From Caldilineaceae bacterium (lineage in GTDB: Bacteria > Chloroflexota > Anaerolineae > Caldilineales > Caldilineaceae): DNA of 64,000 nt. How positions within the stretch are numbered: the stretch's first letter is position 1; each line of letters opens with the position of its first letter. Under the pieces are notes generated by a model. It made no database searches. It was not told the origin of the DNA and was given only the letters and a program-made list of their open reading frames with translations. A program made the translations under genes and the position numbers. Location: assembly GCA_026645575.1 (NCBI GenBank), contig JAPKMW010000043.1:17371-81370 (forward strand). The letters run 5' to 3'. Positions 17,702 through 26,092 of the stretch are shown one piece after another.

Positions 17702-20700
17702 CTATCGGGTCACCAGCGGTAGATAGAGACGCCGATCAATCGAGCGACCGGTAGCTAACGGCAGTGGTGGCGTCAATGGGTAGTAGCGCCCTTTGTTATC
17801 ATTGATGGCGACGTTGCCGGCCTTGTCTACTACTTGCACAAAGAACTGCGTATGGACCGTACCCGAGATTACCCCTGTCCATTTCTGGCTGACGCCATCA
17901 AAGGCGAGATTGGCGCTTTGCCACTTGCCTTGCCCGGACGTGTAGGCAATGACCACGCGATGGACGCCCGACGCATCGCGCGCCTCGACTTTGATCTGTC
18001 CGAGGTTGGTGATTGGGTCTAGGATGCCGTCCACCAGCAAAATATTGGCGGCGTTGCGATCCGGGCTTTGGGAATAGTAGGTGCCAAAGGACATCTGGTC
18101 ATAGATGCGGTTGACACCTGTACTGCCAACCGCCGCCCCATTGACATCGGTGTTGCTTTTGAACTGACCCAGATTCATCACCACCGTATCCACCCCGCCG
18201 GGCAGACCGACACGGTTGCGAATGACAAAGGGAACCGCCGGGTAGAAGGTGGGGCTGCTAAAGGTCGGTTCACTTTTGTCGGTGATGTACTCATTTTCGG
18301 CCAGGGCAATGACCGGGTCAAAGCTGACCACATCGGTATAGATGCCGCCCAGGAAGACCACCCCGCGCAACTCGCCTGCCGCCGGCGCAGTGACGTTGGC
18401 GAAATACTGGGGCTGTACTGGCTCGCCTGCGGCAAAGACCACATTGTCATCGAGATCATAGGTGACGCCCTGGTTGCTGGTCGCTTCGCCAAAGGCGCCA
18501 AAGGAGCCGGGCAGTTGATAGCCGGTCGCCCCTTCGGCCACGTCGCCAAAGGCGGTCGGCGGCGTAAAGGTAGCATCGGCGCTGGGGAAGGGATCGTCAT
18601 CATTGAGTGAACCGCCACTGGTCACGCCAACCATCGGCAGACCATAGAGCGTCACCTGCATCAAGATTTTGGCGTCGTAAGCGTTAAAGGTCTGCGCCTG
18701 GCTGTAATATTTCTTCTTAGCCTGGCTTAAGGCTGTGCCAAGGGTCGCCTTGGTGTCGCGTAGGAGTTCACGGCTATAATTGCGCATGAGCGCCTCACTG
18801 TAGATGATGCCGCCGCCGCCCCAGCCAAAGCCGGTGTTGCCCACATAGTTCGCCAGCTTCTGCAAATATGCCTGCGGCAGATCCAGCACCGCCGGGTCGT
18901 TGAGGCCGCCATGACACCCTAGACTGTAGATCAATGCGCCGCTCAAATCAGTGGTCGCCGTGACGACTTCACCGGCAGTCAAGTCTTTCTCATCCGGCAC
19001 GCCTTGGGCGACATGGGTAGAGTGCCCGTTGATCGCATAGATGTCAAAGCGGGGCGCCGCCTGCAAGAAGCGGGTGCGCAGATCGTCCCCCGGCCACTGT
19101 GGCCCGATCAAGGTGCTGTCGGTGGTGAGGGCGTCGCTGCTGTAGAGTGTCTTGATGATGTTGGCGGCGTCTTGCACAAAGTCGTAACCGGTGACAAGAA
19201 CTTTGCTTGTGTTGATGACCTTGTCGCCGGCCAGGAAGTTGTCGATAAAGGCGCTGATCGCCGCCGGCGTCTCCACCAGCCGCCCGACGCCATAGTCAGC
19301 AATGTAGAGGTCGTATTGGTTGTTCTGCTTGTCCTGCCACTGACTCGCCTCGCGGTCGGCCAGATAGTCATCGGTGAGGATCATGTTGGCGGCCAGCGCA
19401 GTCTGAATGGTGCTACCCGCCAGCAATTTGGGGGCATACGCCGTCTCGACCGAGTCACTGTTCGGCCCCTGCGGCGTAACCCGATCCAAGACGCGCCGGA
19501 AGGGGATCACCCGGTCATCACCGACGACGATCACATAGGCGAGTTGGGGCGCATTGTCGGCAAAAGAGATGAGCCGGTTGCGAATGGCCGCCACCACGGC
19601 GTTAGCTTTGTCATTGTCGGCCAGCGTCGTTGCGTCAGCCGTCCACGCGCTATAGGCGCCGGCCACGGCGGGATCACTTTCCACCTGCAAGACTAACCCG
19701 CTGACGGCGCTGTCATCGGCCAGTTGCAACAGCTTATTCATCAACATGGTCGTCGGTTCGGCGCCATAAAGCGTTTCCAGCCGCGCCCGGTTGACCACGA
19801 TCAACGTCTTGGCCGTCGAGGGGAGCGGGGTGGGCGATGGCGTTGGGGTCGGCGTTGGGCTGGGCGTGGGCGATGGTGTTGGCGTCGGGGTCGGCGGTTC
19901 GGTGGCAAAGAACTGGACGTTGTAACTGGTGTCGTTGCCATTCAAGGTTGAGTTATATTGACGCACGCGCACAAAATAGGCGCCGCCGACTGTGGGCGTA
20001 AAGGCCAACGTGGCGCTGCGACCGCTGCCGGCATCGTCATTTCTGCCCACCTGGGTGGCGCCGTCACCGGCATAGAGTTCCAGAATCGGGTCGCTGTTGG
20101 GGCCAAGCCCGGTGGTGACGACCTGATAGCTGCCGCCCGGTTGCGCCGTAAAGCGCAGCCAATCCTGATCGCCCAGGTTGACATCCAGCGGATCGGCGCA
20201 GAAGTTATACGCTTGGGTCGCGCCATTGCCCGGAACATTGGCCGCGTCGCCGGGGCCGTTGTCGCCATTGTCACCCTCCTGAGTGTCGGGCTGGCAGAAG
20301 CCTTCGCTGATGCTGAAATCATACTGGGTATTCGGGCCGTTGGCGACGGCGTTGACATGGCGCACACGGGCATAGTAAAGCCCAGTGGTGGTCGGCTTCC
20401 AGACAATGCGTGAGGCGCTGCTATAACCGTAGTCATCATTCTGGGCGATGATGGTCGCGCCGTCCGCGCCATAGAGATGCAATTCGGTGTCGGCGGCAAA
20501 GGCCAGGTTGGTGGTCTGGAGGACATAAATCTTGTCGGCGACGGCGTTGAACTTCACCCAATCCTCATCGCTGGCCGGACAGAAGTTATGGGTTTGCGCC
20601 GCCTCGCCCACGCCCACCGCTTTGGCTTGTGCTGCATTGTCATCCTTTTCCAAACTATCCGCCACACAGGCCGAGGCGGTGACATGGAGATCATAATGCG

Positions 20701-21901
20701 CGTTGGCGCCAAAGCCATTCGGGTTCTGATTGGTCAGGCGGGCAACGTAAGTACGGTCCGTGGGCGAGCTGGCCGCCACCTGTTGGGCGCTCTGGCCCAA
20801 ACTATTCTGCGCCGGCACTTGATTACACGAATCAAAGAGAGTGACAATGGGATTGACGCCGGGGCCGGTATTGTCGGCAATGACGATAAAGCTCTCACCG
20901 GCCTTGATCGAAAACTTCACCCAATCCTCATCGTTGGGCGCCTGGAAACGATGCGTTTGGCGCGCACCATTGGTGGTGATGTCGCGGGCGTCGCTACAGC
21001 GATTATCCGGTTCATAGGCATCGGTGACGCCAGTGCTGCTGCTCAAGGTGAGACTATAGGCGCTCAACGGCCCCAAGACGGCGCCGGATTGGCTGACATT
21101 GGCATAAAAGACGCCACTGCTTGGCGCTTGCCAGCTCAGGCTATTGGCTTGTTCGGCTAACGCGTTGCCGCCGCACTGGTTATAGATCTGCACCTTGGGT
21201 CGGGCATGAACCCCCTGATTGGCCGTCCCAACCGTATAGGTGACGCCGGCAAAGGCGGTGAACTTGATCCAGTCGCTGTCCGGCTGGGTCGCATCGGTGG
21301 GGTGACAGAGGCCGCGCGCCTGCGTCCCGCCTTCCATCAGCCAGCCGGCCGCGCTACAAAGGTTGTCGGTTTCATAGCTGTCGGCCTGACAAGTGACGCC
21401 GACACAGACCGGAAGTGCAAGCAAGTTATTGTTTTCGTTACCCTCGACGACGCTGTTGCCCCGGTCGATCCAGACATAGATGACATGATTGCAGCCGACG
21501 CTATCAAAGGTAATGCCGGTTTTCTGCACCGAACCGCTGCCACCGGCGCCCAAGGCTGGAATTTGCGCCAACCCCAGGTTGAGATTGGGGGTAGTGGCCG
21601 TGGTCGGCGGTTGATCGGCGGGATCTTTGTAGGCGTGCAACGTGGCCGCACCACTGGCCGACGTGCCGATGTTGCGATAAATAACGGTCAAGGTCGCCGC
21701 TTCACCCACACCGGGCGCCGCCGGGTCGAGGCTCAGTTCCACGGTCAGATCGGGACCGGCCTGGGCCACGGTATAGCCCACGGCTTGGGCTGATTGCGGC
21801 GTCGCCCGCACCAGCCAGGCGAATAGCAATAGGCCGACGCCAACCATGGTTAGCGTAGCAACCGTGGACAACCAGATGTGTCTCGTTGTATTTACACTCA
21901 T
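17702..21901 (-). CDS. Large secreted gingipain-like (peptidase C25) protein with CARDB and PPC domains
   Basis: This 1399-residue protein has a signal/anchor helix (about 10-31), a CARDB-like domain (50-168), four PPC-type beta domains (about 171-290, 293-410, 412-535, 536-665), a Thr-Pro linker (670-695) and a C25 domain (about 698-1130). The catalytic pair is His960 in YAINGHSTH and Cys996 in IYSLGCHGG. A GVGRLVETP block and TLYGLPMVG near 1095 are also typical of gingipain relatives. The last 250 residues are beta-rich and the end is LYLPLVTR. The C13-like gene stops only 10 bases upstream, so the two are probably one transcript. Family assignment is strong; substrate and activation are unknown. 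Confidence 0.9.
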   Translation of the reverse strand: MSVNTTRHIWLSTVATLTMVGVGLLLFAWLVRATPQSAQAVGYTVAQAGPDLTVELSLDPAAPGVGEAATLTVIYRNIGTSASGAATLHAYKDPADQPPTTATTPNLNLGLAQIPALGAGGSGSVQKTGITFDSVGCNHVIYVWIDRGNSVVEGNENNNLLALPVCVGVTCQADSYETDNLCSAAGWLMEGGTQARGLCHPTDATQPDSDWIKFTAFAGVTYTVGTANQGVHARPKVQIYNQCGGNALAEQANSLSWQAPSSGVFYANVSQSGAVLGPLSAYSLTLSSSTGVTDAYEPDNRCSDARDITTNGARQTHRFQAPNDEDWVKFSIKAGESFIVIADNTGPGVNPIVTLFDSCNQVPAQNSLGQSAQQVAASSPTDRTYVARLTNQNPNGFGANAHYDLHVTASACVADSLEKDDNAAQAKAVGVGEAAQTHNFCPASDEDWVKFNAVADKIYVLQTTNLAFAADTELHLYGADGATIIAQNDDYGYSSASRIVWKPTTTGLYYARVRHVNAVANGPNTQYDFSISEGFCQPDTQEGDNGDNGPGDAANVPGNGATQAYNFCADPLDVNLGDQDWLRFTAQPGGSYQVVTTGLGPNSDPILELYAGDGATQVGRNDDAGSGRSATLAFTPTVGGAYFVRVRQYNSTLNGNDTSYNVQFFATEPPTPTPTPSPTPSPTPTPTPSPTPLPSTAKTLIVVNRARLETLYGAEPTTMLMNKLLQLADDSAVSGLVLQVESDPAVAGAYSAWTADATTLADNDKANAVVAAIRNRLISFADNAPQLAYVIVVGDDRVIPFRRVLDRVTPQGPNSDSVETAYAPKLLAGSTIQTALAANMILTDDYLADREASQWQDKQNNQYDLYIADYGVGRLVETPAAISAFIDNFLAGDKVINTSKVLVTGYDFVQDAANIIKTLYSSDALTTDSTLIGPQWPGDDLRTRFLQAAPRFDIYAINGHSTHVAQGVPDEKDLTAGEVVTATTDLSGALIYSLGCHGGLNDPAVLDLPQAYLQKLANYVGNTGFGWGGGGIIYSEALMRNYSRELLRDTKATLGTALSQAKKKYYSQAQTFNAYDAKILMQVTLYGLPMVGVTSGGSLNDDDPFPSADATFTPPTAFGDVAEGATGYQLPGSFGAFGEATSNQGVTYDLDDNVVFAAGEPVQPQYFANVTAPAAGELRGVVFLGGIYTDVVSFDPVIALAENEYITDKSEPTFSSPTFYPAVPFVIRNRVGLPGGVDTVVMNLGQFKSNTDVNGAAVGSTGVNRIYDQMSFGTYYSQSPDRNAANILLVDGILDPITNLGQIKVEARDASGVHRVVIAYTSGQGKWQSANLAFDGVSQKWTGVISGTVHTQFFVQVVDKAGNVAINDNKGRYYPLTPPLPLATGRSIDRRLYLPLVTR

Positions 21902-21911
21902 GCTCGATCCA

Positions 21912-24900
21912 TTACTTTCTGATCAACGGCAAGTAAAGTGTCCCGGCGCCCCCTGGACGGCGGGGGGTGGCGTGAATGCCCGCCTTATCCTGAGCATAGA
22001 AGACCACCCGATAATCGCCGGCCTCGGTAAAACCGTTCGGATAGACAAAGGTGTACTGGCCGGGCGTAGCGCCATCCGGCTCCAACCGTACAGTAGGAAC
22101 ATTCAAGTTAAGGGTCACGCCGGCCGGCTCCTGGAAAGACGGCGGATAGATTGCCGCCCAGACCAAGGTAATCGCCTCCGCCCCTTCTTCGATGGTCGCA
22201 CGTAATGTCCCATTGACCCCCTGGCGTTCAATGGTAGCGTTGGTGATCTGGGGGCGAATGGAACTGAAGAAACGGGTGACCGCGCGTTTTTGTGCTACGG
22301 TGCCGTCGTTGCCATTGGCCAGCCCGTCGCCATTGTCATCGAGCCAAGGCACCTGGGCAACGCCAGTGGCGGCAACGGCGGCGACGCCCTGGTCATAACA
22401 GCTTTTCATATTGCCGCTGTCGGCCAAGCAAGAGAAGAAGGCGTCGGAGAAGTAGGCGCCTTCAGCCGACGCATAGGCGTTGTTGGCCCGATCCGTCGAG
22501 GTGATGATGATCCGTCCGCTCCGGGAAAGGCTGTTGGCAATATCCTGCACATCGCCGTTGAAGCGATCGAGAAAACTGCCCGATTGACACGCTTCGATGA
22601 TCACGTTGACCTCTTCCACCCCGCTCTCGATCTCCAGGGTGCGCAGCCAGTTGTTGAGGTCGGTGGGGGTGATCTTGCCGGCGTCATTGCAACCACTGAC
22701 ACAATATTTGTCAGCAAAGCCGTGATCCATGAGATAGACAAAGAAGGGTTTGCCCTTGCCCACGCGCCCATTTTCTTTGGCCCAGGTGAGAATCGCGTTC
22801 TGCACCGCCGCCGGACTGCTAGTGGCGTCAACTCGATTGACCGTTCCCTCCGGCCTCTGCTCGACGGGCGCAATGTATTGAATGTTGTCATCGGTAAAGC
22901 CGGCGCTCTTAAAGATGCGATAGGCGCGGTTGGCGGCGTTATAGATATTGGTCTGAAGGCCAAAGGTTTCATTGTGACCGGCGACAATCAAGACCGCGCC
23001 CAAAGCGGCCCCCATGCGCTTGACTGTCACCGTCTTTTTGCTGAAATTGCCGGCTTCGTCATAGACGGTCAACTCAATGGTGTTGTCGCCAAGATCGAGC
23101 GCCAAATTTTCAACCCGGAAATTAGCGCTGGCCCCACTCAGGGAATAGTCGCGGCCTTCGACATTCTTGGTGACATTTTGGGCGCGCACCTGACTCAGAT
23201 TGCCGCCAGCATCCTGCGCCACCCCAGCCAGGGTGAGGAGGCTGGCGGTGGTGGAGAAGACATTGGCCGCCGCCGGTTGTTGCAGCGTCAACGCGGGCGC
23301 CGTGGTATCGACCCCCGTAGCGGCGCGACAGGGGATCTCCCCTGACGCCGGACTTTCATTATTGGAATAGTCGATAGCGCTGACCTTGAGGAAGTAGAGT
23401 TGGTTCGGGGTCAGCCCGTCGATCTCCACATAGCTCTCGCTGCCGCCATCGACATCGCGATTGCCGCTGGTGGTGCTGTTCTCGTTCCGATAGGTGGCAC
23501 GGTAGCGCCGCACATCTCGTTCACTATTTTTCTGCCACTGCAAGCCGACGGTGGTCTCATTAATCGCCACACAGCGTAAGTTTTTCGGTGCGCTCGGCGG
23601 CGTGTTATCGGCGTTGACGGTGAGACGGTAGGTGGTCTCGGCGCCAAAAAAACTGGGGTCAAATTGTTGCAACTGAATAAAGTAATCGCCATTTTTGGTG
23701 GCATCCCACTCTAGGCGGACAACCGAGCCAAAGGCGTTGTTCTGGGTTGCGCTTGGCGATTGGTTACAGACATCATGCAGCATGATCACCGCATCGGAGC
23801 GGGAACCCACATTGGTCAATTCGATCACATAGCTCTTGCCGGTTTGGGCGGTGAAGCGTAGCCAATCTTTATCACCCTCATCGTGGAAGGCGTGTTCCTG
23901 AATGGCGCCGTCTGTGGTGATGACACGCGCCTGTCCACAGCTATCGTCTTCCTCATACGCATCCCCATCACCGTGGTTGTGGGGTGGGGTGGCGGTGGCC
24001 GTCGAACCTGGCGGCGGGGTCGTGGTCGGCGTGACCGTACCGCCAGGGAGATCGGCGCCCACCGGAAAATAGTCAGCCGTCTGTTGCGTGGTCACATAGG
24101 CGGTTTTGGCCCCGCCTTCATTGGCGATCGGTTCGACCTGACCATTGTCATTGAGATCAACGCCATTGAATAGTCGGGCCGCCAAGCCGACCAATTGGGT
24201 AACTGGCGTCTGCGCCGCGCCAGCGTTGGCGGCGTTCAATACCCCTGTTGCCCGGTCGATGAGTTGGGGCGCCCAACCATGCAGGTTTGCCACAGTCACT
24301 TGGACTTCGGCGACCCGATCTTTGATCGGCTGCGTGGCGTCGCTGGTGTTGGCGGCCAAGGCAAGCGTTGCACTCAGTTTTGTGCTGTAGCGTAACAACC
24401 CATAGCCGTCACCAGGATCGTCGGTAGAGCCATCCTGGTTGTGGTCGCCATAGCGCGCGTCGGCGCGCCCATAGAGGGTGTTCAGAACATGCTCCACATG
24501 CATCTTGGCTTCGCTCAGGTTGTTGGCATCCACGGCATCCCTGGCAAAACCGGCATGGAGCGCCAAAATGTCGGCCTGGTTGTACAAGCCCGGAGCGTAG
24601 CCGACTGTCCCTGGCGTATCAGTGGCATAGGCCAATGCCGTCCGCAGGTGATTTAAAGCGCCGAGGGGCAGAGCATCTTCGGCATAGCGGAGGCCGCGCG
24701 TCACGTAGAGCGTGTTATACTGCTCGATCAGATTGACGCCGCTGCCCGTTCGTGTACTGTTCGTGACATTGGCAACGCCCCCTAGCCAATACCAATGCTG
24801 ATCGGCATCCAGGAGATAGATTTGATATTCCTCATTGGCGCTCAACGGCGGCGCGCCAGTGAGGGCAAAGAAAAGCTGATCACTGCCGAGATTGCGATGT

Positions 24901-25952
24901 TGCACACTGCCGGTGATGCCCGTCGCCGCCGGGGGGATGTAATCGGCGGTGCGCTGGCTGGCCTGATAGGCAGCCTGGGCGCCCCCTTCATTGACGATTG
25001 GTTCCACCTGACCATTGTCGTTGAGATCGACGCCACTAAAGATCCGGGTTGCCAAGCCCGCCAATTGGGTGGCTGGCGCCTGCGCCGCGCTGAAATTGGC
25101 GGCGTTTAACACCTCCTGCGCTCTGGCGATCAAAAGCGGCGACCAACTGCCAATATTACCAACCGTCACCCGGACTTCGGCCACGCGCGCTTTAATATGT
25201 TGGGTCGCGTCAATACTACCGGCAGCCACGGCAAGCGTCGCCGAGAGTGCGCTGCTGTAGCGTAACAGCCCGTAGCCGTCACCGGGGTTGTCAGTAGAGC
25301 CATCCTGGTTGTGGTCGCCATAGCGCGCGTCGGCTTGTCCATAGAGGGTATTCAGGACATGCTCCACATGCATCTTGGCTTCACCCAGATTGTTGGCATT
25401 CACGGCATCCCTGGCAAAACCAGCATGGAGCGCCAGAAGCTCTGCCTCGGTGACCAAGCCTGCGGCGTAGCCCACTGTATTCGGCGTATCATTAGCATAG
25501 ACCAGCGCCGTCCGCATGAAGCTCAAGGGGCCGACCGGCACCGTTGCGCTAAAAATGACCGACTCCTGCATCAGTTGCAGGGTGTCATAGGTGGCGATCA
25601 AGTTGGTATAGGGAAACGCAAAGGTTGCATTGATGGCGCCGCTATTGACCGTAAGCGGGCCAACATAGATGCCCCCGCCACCAGTGGTAAAGAGATAGCT
25701 GCGCAGCGTACGCCCGGCGGGCGGCGCAGTGGCCCCGGTCAGCGCAAAAATGATCTGGTCACTCTGCAACGAGGGGGCGCCGGCGTTGATGAGGTCGCGC
25801 GTCATCACGCGGCCACCGAGCGCGGCGCCGGCGGCCTCAACGGCATTGGTTGGCTGGCGCAAGGCAACGCAAAGCAAGGTGATACTGATGAAAAGGAGCA
25901 ATAGCGCCAGGCGTTGACCCGGACGCAGGTTATCAAAAGCCGCAAAAGTCAT
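21912..25952 (-). CDS. Secreted legumain/C13-like peptidase with duplicated N-terminal module
   Basis: ATG 25952 follows CGGAG. Residue numbers here are from that start. After a signal helix come two near-copies of a 290-residue module (about 45-340 and 345-630), each with HAGFARDAV, KMHVEHVLNTLYG and a calcium-loop-like DHNQDGSTD. A Thr-Pro linker, a PPC domain (about 665-780), a fibronectin-III domain (about 785-875) and an Ig-like region follow. The C13-like domain has His1077 in YLMDHGF and Cys1122 in IIEACQSGSF, matching legumain's TDHG and EACESGS. The end is LYLPLIRK. From the PPC domain onward it is a paralogue of the protein at 26093. Confidence 0.9.
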   Translation of the reverse strand: MTFAAFDNLRPGQRLALLLLFISITLLCVALRQPTNAVEAAGAALGGRVMTRDLINAGAPSLQSDQIIFALTGATAPPAGRTLRSYLFTTGGGGIYVGPLTVNSGAINATFAFPYTNLIATYDTLQLMQESVIFSATVPVGPLSFMRTALVYANDTPNTVGYAAGLVTEAELLALHAGFARDAVNANNLGEAKMHVEHVLNTLYGQADARYGDHNQDGSTDNPGDGYGLLRYSSALSATLAVAAGSIDATQHIKARVAEVRVTVGNIGSWSPLLIARAQEVLNAANFSAAQAPATQLAGLATRIFSGVDLNDNGQVEPIVNEGGAQAAYQASQRTADYIPPAATGITGSVQHRNLGSDQLFFALTGAPPLSANEEYQIYLLDADQHWYWLGGVANVTNSTRTGSGVNLIEQYNTLYVTRGLRYAEDALPLGALNHLRTALAYATDTPGTVGYAPGLYNQADILALHAGFARDAVDANNLSEAKMHVEHVLNTLYGRADARYGDHNQDGSTDDPGDGYGLLRYSTKLSATLALAANTSDATQPIKDRVAEVQVTVANLHGWAPQLIDRATGVLNAANAGAAQTPVTQLVGLAARLFNGVDLNDNGQVEPIANEGGAKTAYVTTQQTADYFPVGADLPGGTVTPTTTPPPGSTATATPPHNHGDGDAYEEDDSCGQARVITTDGAIQEHAFHDEGDKDWLRFTAQTGKSYVIELTNVGSRSDAVIMLHDVCNQSPSATQNNAFGSVVRLEWDATKNGDYFIQLQQFDPSFFGAETTYRLTVNADNTPPSAPKNLRCVAINETTVGLQWQKNSERDVRRYRATYRNENSTTSGNRDVDGGSESYVEIDGLTPNQLYFLKVSAIDYSNNESPASGEIPCRAATGVDTTAPALTLQQPAAANVFSTTASLLTLAGVAQDAGGNLSQVRAQNVTKNVEGRDYSLSGASANFRVENLALDLGDNTIELTVYDEAGNFSKKTVTVKRMGAALGAVLIVAGHNETFGLQTNIYNAANRAYRIFKSAGFTDDNIQYIAPVEQRPEGTVNRVDATSSPAAVQNAILTWAKENGRVGKGKPFFVYLMDHGFADKYCVSGCNDAGKITPTDLNNWLRTLEIESGVEEVNVIIEACQSGSFLDRFNGDVQDIANSLSRSGRIIITSTDRANNAYASAEGAYFSDAFFSCLADSGNMKSCYDQGVAAVAATGVAQVPWLDDNGDGLANGNDGTVAQKRAVTRFFSSIRPQITNATIERQGVNGTLRATIEEGAEAITLVWAAIYPPSFQEPAGVTLNLNVPTVRLEPDGATPGQYTFVYPNGFTEAGDYRVVFYAQDKAGIHATPRRPGGAGTLYLPLIRK

Positions 25953-26005
25953 ACGTGTCACTCCGATAATCGCTTGCTTTAGTCCGCAAAACTATACCTT
26001 GATCC

Positions 26006-26069
26006 ACGGCTCTGCGCGAGTCCTTGACTTGCACCGGCTAGGACGAGTCACGGACTCGCGCAGAGCCGT
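26006..26069. repeat. Hairpin of the GCGAGTC...GACTCGC family
   Basis: Arms ACGGCTCTGCGCGAGTCC and complement, imperfect toward the loop. It lies between the two C13-like genes. The flank TTTAATTTATTCATTGACGG resembles the outer arm of the element at 55111-55241. Confidence 0.8.
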
Positions 26070-26092
26070 TTAATTTATTCATTGACGGAGCC

